Shown here piece after piece: positions 8,782-17,397 of a DNA stretch of 64,000 bases. The position numbers were made by a program, and so were the translations under genes. Source of the DNA: an uncultured Salinicoccus sp. (GTDB taxonomy: Bacteria; Bacillota; Bacilli; Staphylococcales; Salinicoccaceae); assembly GCA_947494965.1 (NCBI GenBank), contig CANLWV010000004.1, forward strand, positions 124,001 to 188,000, given 5' to 3'. The notes under the pieces are model-generated. The model worked only from the letters and a program-made list of their open reading frames with translations. It was not told the origin of the DNA and ran no database searches. The first letter of the stretch is position 1, and each line of letters starts with the position of its first letter.

Positions 8782-9411
8782 ATGAAAGTACTTGTAATAG
8801 GTGCGAATGGTCAGGTAGGCCATCAACTTGTTGAAAAATTGAAGGATCAGGGCCATCAGCCGGTAGCGATGGTACGCAAGGAAGAACAACAGAAAGTATT
8901 CAAAGATAAAGGTATCGACACAGTTCTCGGAGATCTTGAAAAAGATTTCTCCCATGCATTTGAAGACGTTGAATCAGTTGTATTCGCAGCCGGATCAGGC
9001 GGCGATACAGGCGCTGATAAGACAATTGTCATCGACCAGGAAGGGGCCATTGAAACTGTCGATAATGCGAAGGATGCAGGCATCAAACATTTCGTAATGC
9101 TCAGCTCCATGGGGGCTGACCAACCGAAAGAATCTGATGAGAAAATGAAATTCTATATGTATGCAAAACATCGTGCAGATGAATACTTGAAATCTTCAGG
9201 GTTGGATTACACAATCTTGAGACCAGGTATGCTTAAAAATGAAGCGGGCACTTCCAAAGTAAGGTTGTTTGAAGGCGGTACTGAGATGGGCGAAGTACCA
9301 AGAGAAGATGTGGCGAATGTATTGGCCCATATAGTGGATACGGCTAAGCCTGAAAACAAGACCTATTATGTATTGGAAGGCGATACGCCTGTTGAAGACA
9401 CATTGAAATAG
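8782..9411 (+). CDS. NAD(P)H-binding atypical SDR protein (YhfK/YwnB-like)
   Basis: Small cytoplasmic Rossmann-fold protein of the atypical short-chain dehydrogenase/NmrA-like group, 209 residues. The N-terminal dinucleotide motif GANGQVG is at residues 7-13 and an extended loop contains FAAGSGGDTGADKT. The C-terminal HRADEYLKSSGLDYTILRPGML is typical of the sugar-epimerase-like family. The substrate is unknown; in Bacillota such proteins are often general-stress induced. ATG 8782 follows AAGGAGGGA. A possible sigma-B promoter lies upstream and a strong terminator downstream, so it is a single-gene unit. A paralogue with the same length and motifs is encoded at 21600-22229. Confidence 0.88.
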   Translation: MKVLVIGANGQVGHQLVEKLKDQGHQPVAMVRKEEQQKVFKDKGIDTVLGDLEKDFSHAFEDVESVVFAAGSGGDTGADKTIVIDQEGAIETVDNAKDAGIKHFVMLSSMGADQPKESDEKMKFYMYAKHRADEYLKSSGLDYTILRPGMLKNEAGTSKVRLFEGGTEMGEVPREDVANVLAHIVDTAKPENKTYYVLEGDTPVEDTLK

Positions 9412-9418
9412 TAATTAT

Positions 9419-9458
9419 AAAACCTGCAGTCCGGGAAAATCTGGACTGCAGGTTTTTT
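9419..9458. terminator. bidirectional terminator
   Basis: AAAACCTGCAGTCC ... GGACTGCAGGTTTT stem with T runs on both strands, between the NAD(P)-binding protein gene (+) and the NhaC gene (-). Confidence 0.92.
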
Positions 9459-9473
9459 ATTGATGCGCGGGTT

Positions 9474-10940
9474 CTAGAGCTTCTCGGCGGCCAGATCATC
9501 TTTTTCTGATTCCCCGCCATAATATTTTGTGAGAAAAGCATTCTTCTCTTCATCCGTGATTTTGTGGATGCCGATGCCTGTGGCGGCAAGCAGTATTGAA
9601 ATGAACGGCGCTACCATATTGAATATTGCGTAGGGTGCATACTCCCAGGCAGCGACCCCGAGTACTCCGTAGATGAATACGCCACATGTATTCCACGGGA
9701 TGAATACTGAAGTCAGGGTACCACCGTCCTCCAGGGAACGCGACAGGTTTTTGGAATGCAGATTCTTCTCGATATAGGTACGTAGGAACATCCGGGACGG
9801 CACCACTACGGAAATATACTGTTCTGAACATGTTGCATTCGTGGCAAACGCCGCAACCACTGTGGAAGTGACCAAGCCAAGTGTCCCCTTGGCGATCTTT
9901 ATAATCTGTTTCATGATGGATTGGAGCATGCCACTGTATTCGAGTATACCTGCAAAAGTCATTGCGACTATCGTCATGGAGACGGTGTACATCATCGATT
10001 CGAGACCGCCATTGTTGAAGAGTTCATTAATCATCTCATTGCTCGATTCAATAACATATCCTCCCTGCAACGTTGAAATCGCCGTCCCGAGATCTCCACC
10101 TTGGACGAAGAGGTGACAGAGGAATCCGAGCACTATGCCGACTATCAATGCAGGGATGGCGGACATCTTGAAGGCAATGCATAGTATGACGACAAGCGGT
10201 ACAGCGAGCAGCCACGGTGAAATGAGGAATTGATCATCAAGTGATGTCATCATGCCTGAAATCTCGCTGGCGTTGACACTGCCATCCCCTCCAAATCGAC
10301 GGCCGAGGAAAAAGAAGACCGTGAGTGCAATGATGAGCCCTGGTATGGTCGAATAGAACATGTGCTTGATATGTACGAAAAGATCGGTGTTCGTCAGCCC
10401 GGAAGCGAGGTTGGTCGTATCGGACATCGGAGACATCTTATCACCGAAATAAGAACCAGATATAACAGCACCTGCAACCATGGCAGGCGGGATGCCCATG
10501 CTCATGCCAATTCCCATACCAGCCACACCGACTGTTGCCATCGTCGACCATGAACTGCCGATCGATAATGCGACGATGCCGCACAGAATCGTAATGGTCA
10601 CCAGAAAAAGGGAGGGGCTGATCAGGGCAAGGCCGTAGTAGATCATGGTGGCGACAATCCCACCGCCAATCCAGGAGCCGATGACCAATCCAACCAGTAT
10701 GATTATGACGATGGCAGGTAGGGCCAGACGGATCCCCTTATACATCATTTCTTCTACCTCCCTCCATTTGAACCCATGAAGCAACGCTACAACTGCAGCT
10801 GAAGCAGTTCCAAAAATAAGCGGCAGGTGCGGATCTTGAGCAAGCCATATTACAGCAGTGGCCATTGCGAGAATCATCAATAGCAGAGGCAGAAGTGCCA
10901 TGAAGAATGTAAAGTCTTTTTTGTTGTTTTGTGAAGCCAT
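9474..10940 (-). CDS. NhaC family Na+/H+ antiporter (first of three)
   Basis: Polytopic membrane antiporter of 488 residues with about 11-12 hydrophobic segments. NhaC-family hallmarks are present: LSIGSSWSTMATVGVAGMGIGMSMGIPPAMVAGAVISG, then GDKMSPMSDTTNLASG, and later a CSEQYISVVVPSRMF stretch and GGTLTSVFIPWNTCGVF. Members exchange Na+ for H+, or Na+-malate/lactate in MleN-like relatives. Start 10940 is preceded by a weak site. Upstream, bases 10986-10999 resemble a cre site. It is monocistronic, ending at a shared terminator. The role is likely sodium and pH homeostasis in a salt-tolerant host (inference). Confidence 0.92.
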   Translation of the reverse strand: MASQNNKKDFTFFMALLPLLLMILAMATAVIWLAQDPHLPLIFGTASAAVVALLHGFKWREVEEMMYKGIRLALPAIVIIILVGLVIGSWIGGGIVATMIYYGLALISPSLFLVTITILCGIVALSIGSSWSTMATVGVAGMGIGMSMGIPPAMVAGAVISGSYFGDKMSPMSDTTNLASGLTNTDLFVHIKHMFYSTIPGLIIALTVFFFLGRRFGGDGSVNASEISGMMTSLDDQFLISPWLLAVPLVVILCIAFKMSAIPALIVGIVLGFLCHLFVQGGDLGTAISTLQGGYVIESSNEMINELFNNGGLESMMYTVSMTIVAMTFAGILEYSGMLQSIMKQIIKIAKGTLGLVTSTVVAAFATNATCSEQYISVVVPSRMFLRTYIEKNLHSKNLSRSLEDGGTLTSVFIPWNTCGVFIYGVLGVAAWEYAPYAIFNMVAPFISILLAATGIGIHKITDEEKNAFLTKYYGGESEKDDLAAEKL

Positions 10941-10985
10941 TTAATCACCATCATTCCATATTAATCATTCTTCTAGATTATACTA

Positions 10986-10999
10986 TAAAAACGGTTTCA
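10986..10999 (-). promoter_or_regulatory. cre-like site upstream of NhaC gene
   Basis: On the minus strand TGAAACCGTTTTTA, one mismatch (T for C at position 13) from the TGNNANCGNTNNCA consensus. It is 46 nt upstream of the start codon. Confidence 0.35.
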
Positions 11000-11083
11000 T
11001 AAATAACCGAATAAAGTATTTTCTGTTAAATGACATTATGGAATTGAAGGCGGACAACCAGGTCTTTAGCCTTAGAGAGAATC

Positions 11084-11797
11084 CTATTTCAATATCAATA
11101 TGAGTGCGAAGAATATTATGGCTCCAATCAGGATGCGCTGAAGAAGCCGGTCCGGCATGATGCTTGCATATTTACCACCGAAGGATCCGCCTATCGCTGA
11201 ACCGATGGACAGGGCGATTGCGAATTTCCAGTCGATCATATCATTGAATATGAAGACGAGCAGCGATATGGAGACGTAGATGGTGACGACGAGCGTCTTG
11301 ATGCCGTGTACTTCGGCCATCGGTATCCTCGGGATAAGCATAAGGAGGATCAGACTGATGAAGAAGCCGACGCCAGCCTGCAACGTTCCTCCGTAGAAGC
11401 CGATCAATGTAAAGGCAACCAGAAGAAGCGGGATGGAGACCTTCAGATTAAAGTCCCTCTTCATGAAGCGCTGTGGTTTGATGATGAGCAGAATGGCAAA
11501 GATCACCATGAAGGTCGCCAGCAGAGTATCGAAAGTCTCATCGGCGATATTGACGGCAATACGGGCACCATAGACTGATGCGATTGTTGTGGGTACAGCA
11601 AGCATCAGGCTCAGGCGCCAATTAAGATGGCCATTTTTATGGAATTGATAAAGCGCAAAGCAATTTTGGAAGAGGATGGCGATACGATTGGTCCCGTTCG
11701 CCACAGTCGATGGCAGGCCGAAGAATATGAGCATCGGCAGTGTCAGCATGGAACCACCGGCTGAAACGATATTGATGAATCCAACTGCGATCCCCAC
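11084..11797 (-). CDS. TSUP (TauE/SafE) family membrane transporter, start uncertain
   Basis: Sulfite/organosulfur-exporter-type permease with two repeats of about four membrane segments. The family motif is at the N-terminus (SAGGSMLTLPMLIFFGLPSTVANGTNR) and its second-half copy is YGGTLQAGVGFFISLILL. The only standard start is GTG 11797, which leaves just 8-9 residues before the motif and truncates the first membrane segment. The hydrophobic reading frame continues upstream (ETLTLFAVLAVGIAVGF) with no ATG, GTG or TTG before an in-frame TAG, so a CTG (11839) or ATC start near a GAAGGGAA site is possible. The substrate is unknown. Nothing in the neighbourhood names a sulfur pathway. Confidence 0.82.
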   Translation of the reverse strand: MGIAVGFINIVSAGGSMLTLPMLIFFGLPSTVANGTNRIAILFQNCFALYQFHKNGHLNWRLSLMLAVPTTIASVYGARIAVNIADETFDTLLATFMVIFAILLIIKPQRFMKRDFNLKVSIPLLLVAFTLIGFYGGTLQAGVGFFISLILLMLIPRIPMAEVHGIKTLVVTIYVSISLLVFIFNDMIDWKFAIALSIGSAIGGSFGGKYASIMPDRLLQRILIGAIIFFALILILK

Positions 11798-11916
11798 GGC
11801 CAGTACGGCGAAAAGTGTTAAAGTTTCGATGATGTTCAGCTTCCCTTCTGTATCGGCGACGACGGCCTTGGTATCACACTATATTCAAGTGCATGATGCA
11901 GTTATTTGTTTCCAGA

Positions 11917-12833
11917 TCATTCATGTAAAAATTGTTTGTTCCAGCGTACCCGGCGTATGGATAGGGTCACTCCACTGATGATCAGTATGGCGCCGATGAC
12001 TTCAGTAGAGAGGATATCAGTGCCAAGAATCAGTGCCGACCCTGACATGGCGACGAATGGTTCGAGATTCATCAGCAATGCTGCATTCGCAGCCCCAACT
12101 TTAGGCATTTCGCGATTCCATGCCATGTTTGTAATACTATGGACGATGATGCCGCTTGCGATGAGCAGAAACTACATCGTCCAATCAGCCGCCCATAGCC
12201 GCCCATAATCGGCAATAGGAAGGGCAGCAAAATGATGAGGCCAAAGAGGTTGGATAGCAGTGTAATCTGTATGGCATTGATATATTTTGACATCCATTGG
12301 ATGAGGATCATGAATACTGCAAACGTCAGCATAGTCAGTATTATGACGCCTTCCCCCCATCCGAAGACAATGGCCGTGCCGTCGAAAGTGCTGAGTACCA
12401 CTCCAACGAGAGCCAGCACTGCGCCCGTCCAGAACTTGACCCCTCTCCGTTCGCCGAAGACGAAAATGGTTAGCATGGCTGTCATGACAGAGGCGAGTGC
12501 CAGAATCAGGGCGGATGTTACGGGACTCGCTGTAACCAAGCCCAAGAAGAATGTGTATTGGTTCATGGCGATTCCGATGATTCCCGACAGGGCGATGACC
12601 ACCCAGACTTTAGCGGGACCTTTAGGCATGCGGAAATAGCGGGAAGCAAACAGCCAGAGGAAACCATTTATGGCAATCAGGCGTATGATGGTGATGCTGT
12701 AGGCATCGAAGTGTTCGACCAGGATCTTCCCGATGATGAAGTTGCTGCCCCATATGATGACAGAAAGGAACAGGATCGGATAGGTCCACCACATCCTTTC
12801 ATCTATTGGATATTTGTTGTGGGTTTGTGCCAT
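11917..12833 (-). pseudogene. EamA family transporter, broken by frameshift and stop
   Basis: Residues 1-220 of a ten-segment EamA permease read from ATG 12833 (MAQTHNKYPIDERMWWTYPI...) up to LLPFLLPIMGGYGRL. The frame then loses homology-like hydrophobic sequence. The remainder reads on in another frame (FLLIASGIIVHSITNMAWNREMPKVGAANAALLMNLEPF ... NKQFLHE, ending 11917). Joining them needs a frameshift near 12190-12205 and readthrough of a TAG at 12172-12174 (DWTM-stop-FLLIAS). The break lies beside a near-repeat of the 8-mer GGGCGGCT (minus strand), a likely slippage point. The rest of the permease is intact, so decay is recent, or the lesions are sequencing errors. A functional EamA paralogue is at 7666-8550. 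Confidence 0.8.
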
Positions 12834-12920
12834 GGTCTCCTCCTTCCGCTGCGATTGAGTGTAAGCACATTATAGCAGATGGCCGCGAGTCGGTAGAGGG
12901 GCAGGCAACGCAGAAGTATG

Positions 12921-12956
12921 AAAAAAAGTCTGACCGCCCAAGTTTGGGCGGTCAGA
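12921..12956 (-). terminator. terminator of AGCS symporter gene
   Basis: TCTGACCGCCCA / TGGGCGGTCAGA stem with a short loop, followed on the minus strand by seven T residues. Confidence 0.92.
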
Positions 12957-12966
12957 TAGCCAATTT

Positions 12967-14355
12967 CTACATATTTACTTTTTGGACTGGGTTTGCAAAG
13001 AACTTCTGTGTTTCCGTCTTGATCACTTTATAGAGGAAAAGCAGTCCGATCAGGTTCGGTATCATCATCAGTGCGTTCGCAGTATCAGCGAAAGCCCAGA
13101 CAGTGGAAAGGTCTGCCACTGTGCCGAGGAATGTCGCTGTGATGTAGATGACGCCATAGACCACAATATATTTCAGGCCGAATAGATACTCGAAACATTT
13201 TATGCCGTATACATACCAGGCGATGATTGTAGAGAAGCCGAAGAATACGACTGAGATGGAGACGATGTATTCCCCTATGGCTCCAAGAGAGGAGCCGAAT
13301 GCAGCACTGGTCAAGGCACCGGCTTCAAGGTTCGGATTATGGCTCACGCCTGAAATGAGACCGCCAGAAGCATCCCAGAAACCAGTTACAATCAGCACGA
13401 GGCCCGTCATGGTACAGACCACGATCGTTACGATGAAAGTGCTTGTCATTGCCACAAGCGCCTGTTTAGCCGGGTGGGTGGTCCGTGCGTTACCGGCAAT
13501 CAGAGCGACTGTACCCAACCCCGCTTCGTTCGAGAAGATACCTTTTGAAACACCGTGCTGCATAGCCTGCATGACCACGATTCCCGAGAACCCGCCTGCA
13601 GCAGATACTGGTGTGAATGCATGCTTGAATATCAATCCAAATGCCGGGATGATCTGATCATAGTTCAGCGCCAGAATCAGAAGGGCACTGACGATGTAGA
13701 GGACGGCCATGACCGGCACAAATACGCCGGCGACGTTACTGATGCGCTTTATCCCTCCAAACACAATCAATCCGACCAGGATGACGAGGGTGACGCCCGT
13801 CACCCATCCAGTTACATTGAAGCTGTTCTCCATGACATCGGCGATTGTATTGGACTGCACACCGTTGCCGATGCCAAGGGCGGCAAAGGCTGCAAAGAAG
13901 GCAAAAAGAACAGCCAACCATTTGAATTTTGAACCGAGCCCTTTTTCTATGTAGTACATTGGACCACTGGAGTACTCTCCATTCTTATTTTTGACCCGGT
14001 ACATCTGGGCGAGCAGCGCTTCGGAATATTTAGTGGCCATCCCGAGCAGACCTACAAGCCACATCCAAAACAGGGCGCCTGGCCCCCCGAGTGTAATGGC
14101 AGTGGCGACACCGGCTATGTTGCCGTTTCCGATCATGCCGGCGAGTGAAGTCATCAATGTCTTGAAGTTGCTGACATCACCTTCAGCGTCATCATCCGAT
14201 TTGTCTTTAGTGAATGCCAGTTTGAATGCATATCCGAGCTTGCTGAACTGCATTCCCTTTAGTTGGAGGGTCAGAAACAGGCCTGTGCCGGCAAGCAGTA
14301 TCAAGCTTGGTGGTCCCCAGAGTATCGCGTTTATTTCTCTTAAGATTTCTAGCAT
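12967..14355 (-). CDS. AGCS family alanine or glycine:cation symporter
   Basis: Sodium-coupled importer of alanine/glycine, 462 residues with about 11 membrane segments. The family pattern is clear: FLTLQLKGMQF near the N-terminus, GMIGNGNIAGVATAITLGGPGALFWMWL at ~75-102, and GVSKGIFSNEAGLGTVALIAGNART at ~270-295. Start ATG 14355 follows GGGAGTGG. A perfect-consensus cre-like sequence lies 20 nt upstream, which suggests catabolite repression of amino-acid uptake. Monocistronic with its own terminator. Substrate preference between alanine and glycine is not readable. Confidence 0.94.
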   Translation of the reverse strand: MLEILREINAILWGPPSLILLAGTGLFLTLQLKGMQFSKLGYAFKLAFTKDKSDDDAEGDVSNFKTLMTSLAGMIGNGNIAGVATAITLGGPGALFWMWLVGLLGMATKYSEALLAQMYRVKNKNGEYSSGPMYYIEKGLGSKFKWLAVLFAFFAAFAALGIGNGVQSNTIADVMENSFNVTGWVTGVTLVILVGLIVFGGIKRISNVAGVFVPVMAVLYIVSALLILALNYDQIIPAFGLIFKHAFTPVSAAGGFSGIVVMQAMQHGVSKGIFSNEAGLGTVALIAGNARTTHPAKQALVAMTSTFIVTIVVCTMTGLVLIVTGFWDASGGLISGVSHNPNLEAGALTSAAFGSSLGAIGEYIVSISVVFFGFSTIIAWYVYGIKCFEYLFGLKYIVVYGVIYITATFLGTVADLSTVWAFADTANALMMIPNLIGLLFLYKVIKTETQKFFANPVQKVNM

Positions 14356-14684
14356 ATTTCCACTCCCATTATCCTGAAAACGCTCTCATATTTTTATAAG
14401 AACCATCATTTTTGTGTTACAGTCCATCCACCATAACAAAAATTCATCATTTGTCTATTGTAATTATACCTCTTTAAACTAAATTTTTTCTTTTAGTGAA
14501 TTAAATATTAATTTAAAACAAAATTTCATAATTTTCAGTTTTATATACCTCGTCGGTACATCCAGGGAAATGCATAAGAGAGAAGGGAAAGGTAGCTTCT
14601 GCTTAAAGTGTTTAGAGAGTGATGGAAAAGTGAAAAATAGGAGTGAGAGTAAATAGGAAATGATGAAACGGAAGGAGGTGTGAT
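14356..14684. other. 329-nt AT-rich divergent intergenic region
   Basis: It separates the minus-strand AGCS gene from the plus-strand catalase-like gene. It holds the cre-like site at 14375-14388 and, on the minus strand, a TATAAT at 14468-14463 that may be the AGCS -10 box; I see no good -35 for it. On the plus side I find no convincing promoter, only a strong GGAAGGAGGTG ribosome binding site at 14670-14680. No small gene is supported. Confidence 0.5.
14375..14388 (+). promoter_or_regulatory. cre-like site upstream of AGCS symporter gene
   Basis: TGAAAACGCTCTCA matches TGNNANCGNTNNCA at every fixed position. It lies in the AGCS leader about 20 nt before the start codon, a roadblock-type location for CcpA repression. 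Confidence 0.6.
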
Positions 14685-15842
14685 ATGAAGACAGCAGCGG
14701 AGATCATCATCGATCTGATAGAGCGGTTCGATGTCCATGACGCAGGAAGCAAACGGGCACACGGCAACGGCACACTGCATCGCGCAGCAGTACACTTGAA
14801 TGCAGAGGGAAAGAAGGTGTTCGGGGATGTGGAGCGCGCAACGGTCAGGCTGTCAAATGCGGCTACCTCCAAAAAAATACCTGAACAACTGGTCAACATC
14901 AAAGGATGCAGCATCAGGTTCCACCATCCCATACGGGCTATTGACATCATCGGTGTCAACTTCCCGTATTTCCCATTCAGCACCTCTTCCGAGGTCATCA
15001 ATCTGATGTACAACATCCATCTTTACGTGGAACGGAAAAACGTGAAACGATTTCTCAATATTTTCCGTGCAGGCGGTTTATACAGCCGTCTGGATTCCCT
15101 TCTTGCGGAAATGCCGAAGCGGATGGATATGGGCTATAAATATTATACGACCCATAGCTACGGCAAGGATACGCTGAAATTCCGCATGGATTATGATCCG
15201 CAGAGCGGCAATATCGAACTCTATTCGGAGATGGACCCATATATAACAGAGCATTGCCCGAGGAGAACCACACATCTTGGCAATATGTCGATTGGAGAGG
15301 AAAAGGTTCAAGGCATAAAGTTTTTTGATACGATGAATGCGCCATTCGGTCGCGCACCGAATGGCGAAATCCCTTATCTGCGCCACTTCCTCTACAGGCG
15401 TTCCTTCTTTGGAAGGTTGCAGGAGACGGAAATTGGTATAGAGGAATACCGATTGCTAAAAGAACTCTGGGCGGAAGAAAAACATTATGTACTTCTCAAA
15501 GATCCGGAAATATTTTACCAAATCGAGAACCTATTCAACTCATCCACCGGGATTACAGCTGGGGATTTTGAATGCCTTATTGATCAGACATATGAGAGGA
15601 AATATACCGCAGAAAAAACGAAAAATTTCCTGGAAAATATCTGGCCTCACTTCGCGCATAGAGCCGATGCACAGGAAATCGGAACTTATCATAGACTGCT
15701 CGATAATCCAGAAGTGTTGGAAGTCTATGATTTCGTGAGCTCCATGTCTTCAAAATATGAGGTGGCGGAGCTAGTGGATTCTGTGGTTGTAAAACTGATG
15801 GGTAGAAAAGAATATCAACATATGCAGAAAGGAAAGATATAG
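14685..15842 (+). CDS. catalase-like heme protein with extra C-terminal domain
   Basis: Predicted cytoplasmic member of the catalase fold, small SrpA-like branch. Residues ~15-245 follow it in order: distal-His region KRAHGNGTLH (His26), VRLSNAA (54-60, like VRFST in catalases), FPFSTSSEVINLMYNI, YYTTHSYG...LKFRM (like YYSMTPYRFG..VKY), and RHFLY (233-237), which fits the RxxxY proximal heme-ligand motif. A further ~130 residues from about 255 (LWAEEKHYVLLKDP...) are absent from simple catalases and vaguely resemble DUF1722. The start ATG 14685 is backed by a near-ideal GGAAGGAGGTG. The aldo/keto reductase gene begins at the base after the stop codon, so the two are coupled. The role may be peroxide or fatty-acid hydroperoxide handling (inference). 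Confidence 0.72.
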   Translation: MKTAAEIIIDLIERFDVHDAGSKRAHGNGTLHRAAVHLNAEGKKVFGDVERATVRLSNAATSKKIPEQLVNIKGCSIRFHHPIRAIDIIGVNFPYFPFSTSSEVINLMYNIHLYVERKNVKRFLNIFRAGGLYSRLDSLLAEMPKRMDMGYKYYTTHSYGKDTLKFRMDYDPQSGNIELYSEMDPYITEHCPRRTTHLGNMSIGEEKVQGIKFFDTMNAPFGRAPNGEIPYLRHFLYRRSFFGRLQETEIGIEEYRLLKELWAEEKHYVLLKDPEIFYQIENLFNSSTGITAGDFECLIDQTYERKYTAEKTKNFLENIWPHFAHRADAQEIGTYHRLLDNPEVLEVYDFVSSMSSKYEVAELVDSVVVKLMGRKEYQHMQKGKI

Positions 15843-16691
15843 ATGAACCAGGAAAAATTTGAACTCAACGACGGAAGTGTGTTGCCTAAGATTGGACTCG
15901 GGACGGTCGGCATCAAAGGGGCCGCCGGGATCAACAGCATGCTGACGGCAATTGATGGCAATGGATATCGTCTTATCGACACTTCCACCAACTACCTTAA
16001 CGAAGGGGCAGTGGGAGAAGCAGTCAGGCGTGCTGAAGTACCGAGGGAACAGCTGATCATCAGCTCCAAACTACCAGGCAAAACACACGACTATGACAAG
16101 GCGATCAAGATGATTCAGGAATCGCTCTATCGCATAGGCCTCGATTATTTTGATAAGTATCTGATCCACTGGCCTTTGCCGATGCAGGATAAATATGTCG
16201 AGGCGTGGCAAGCTCTGATTGATGCCAAGAAATTCGGATTGATCAAAACCATCGGCGTCTCCAATTTCCTTGAAGAGCATCTCGACCGTCTTATTGATGA
16301 GACAGGCGTCACTCCGGCGACCAATCAGATTGAGCGCCATCCGTACTTCAATAATAAAGCGTTGGTTGAGGCCAATAGGGAACGTGGCATAGTAACCGAA
16401 TCATGGAGTCCATTCGGCAGGGAGATCAACGATGTGTTGGACAATCCAACAATCAAGGAGATAGCGGATAAATACGAAAAATCACCTGCACAGGTGATTG
16501 TAAGATGGAATCTGCAGAACGATGTCCTTGTCATACCAAAATCGGCTACGTCCGCGCATCAGAAAGAGAATCTTGATGTTTATGATTTTGAACTTTCACA
16601 AGCGGACCTTGAAGCGATAGATTCCCTTGATAAGGGAGAAGAAGGCCGGGTTGAGGGTCAGCATCCTAACGAATACGAAGAATATGTATAG
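15843..16691 (+). CDS. aldo/keto reductase
   Basis: NADPH-dependent cytoplasmic reductase of aldehydes and ketones, 282 residues, of the 2,5-diketogluconate reductase subgroup. The catalytic tetrad is visible: Asp46 in RLIDTSTNY, Tyr51, Lys76 in IISSKL and His109 in LIHWP. The family signatures IGVSNF and VIPKSATSAHQKEN (cofactor phosphate binding) are present. The ATG directly abuts the stop codon of the catalase-like gene and its ribosome binding site (GAAAGGAAAG) is inside that gene, so both proteins should be made together. A strong terminator follows. The natural substrate is unknown; an aldehyde derived from lipid peroxidation would fit the partner (inference). Confidence 0.93.
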   Translation: MNQEKFELNDGSVLPKIGLGTVGIKGAAGINSMLTAIDGNGYRLIDTSTNYLNEGAVGEAVRRAEVPREQLIISSKLPGKTHDYDKAIKMIQESLYRIGLDYFDKYLIHWPLPMQDKYVEAWQALIDAKKFGLIKTIGVSNFLEEHLDRLIDETGVTPATNQIERHPYFNNKALVEANRERGIVTESWSPFGREINDVLDNPTIKEIADKYEKSPAQVIVRWNLQNDVLVIPKSATSAHQKENLDVYDFELSQADLEAIDSLDKGEEGRVEGQHPNEYEEYV

Positions 16692-16695
16692 CGAT

Positions 16696-16742
16696 AAAAA
16701 ACTAGAAGAAGCGGCCAAAAGCTGCTTCTTCTAGTTTTTTTT
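16696..16742. terminator. bidirectional terminator
   Basis: AAAAACTAGAAGAAGC ... GCTTCTTCTAGTTTTT stem, T runs on both strands, between the aldo/keto reductase (+) and thioesterase (-) genes. The thioesterase stop codon lies within it. Confidence 0.92.
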
Positions 16743-17165
16743 AATCTCTTCATATTTTCTGAACCACTCGGGGAATGCCTTTTTAAACGCAACCGGCTTA
16801 AATTCGCCAGAGACTTTCTTGACGACAAGGTGTGTCGTCGTCCCTTCAGCACATATATTCCCCGAGTCGTCTACAATCTCAAAACCATATTTTGTCCGCA
16901 TGCCTGTATTTTCTTCCACCCACGTACGGACAAACGCACGGTCTCCATACTTCAACGCTTTTTTGTATGTAATATCCACATTGTATACAGGGGCGTAGAA
17001 TCCTTCTCGTTCCATAGCGGTATAATCAAATCCGATATCTTCGACGAGCTGCATCCGTCCGAGCTCCAGCCATTTTACATAGTTGGCATGATAGATGACG
17101 CCCATCATGTCAGTGTCCGCATATAATATCTGTACTTCCTTTTCTGCAACGTGAAAATGATCCAC
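16731..17165 (-). CDS. 4-hydroxybenzoyl-CoA-thioesterase-like acyl-CoA thioesterase
   Basis: Hot-dog fold enzyme hydrolysing acyl-CoA thioesters in the cytoplasm, YbgC/FadM type. The catalytic motif YADTDMMGVIYHANYVKWLELGR carries the essential Asp near residue 18-20, and VDITYKKALKYGD is the typical second strand. I prefer GTG 17165 as start because AAAGGA sits 8 nt upstream. ATG 17174 is jammed against that site, and ATG 17198 lies right behind a TATAAT box and has no ribosome binding site. That gives about 144 residues. The gene stands alone. Substrate chain length is not readable. Confidence 0.85.
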   Translation of the reverse strand: MDHFHVAEKEVQILYADTDMMGVIYHANYVKWLELGRMQLVEDIGFDYTAMEREGFYAPVYNVDITYKKALKYGDRAFVRTWVEENTGMRTKYGFEIVDDSGNICAEGTTTHLVVKKVSGEFKPVAFKKAFPEWFRKYEEIKKN

Positions 17166-17362
17166 TCGAGACATCCTTTCAATTCTATTTACATACATAT
17201 TATACCATTCTTAAGGATTATTTCGGCAATCGGTTCGCGATTCCCGAAGATGACATGATATTCATGTATTTTTATGTAGATGTAAGCTCGATGTCATTAG
17301 AGTGAAATTTTAAATCACTAAAACGTTTACATGTTTGACTTCAAGTTTTACAAGCGTTAGAA

Positions 17363-17383
17363 TTGGTTAGTCTAACTAACCAA
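17363..17383. promoter_or_regulatory. operator palindrome upstream of marR gene
   Basis: Perfect 9-bp arms TTGGTTAGT / ACTAACCAA separated by CTA. It ends 14 nt before the MarR start codon and overlaps the expected transcript start, so it is probably the autoregulatory operator of the MarR-MFS unit. Confidence 0.75.
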
Positions 17384-17397
17384 TAGGGGTGTTGCGG

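Noticed and set aside
17316-17331. AAACGTTTACA motif upstream of the MarR gene as a cre site
   Set aside because: Two mismatches to the cre consensus, including both terminal bases. The adjacent 9-3-9 palindrome explains regulation better.
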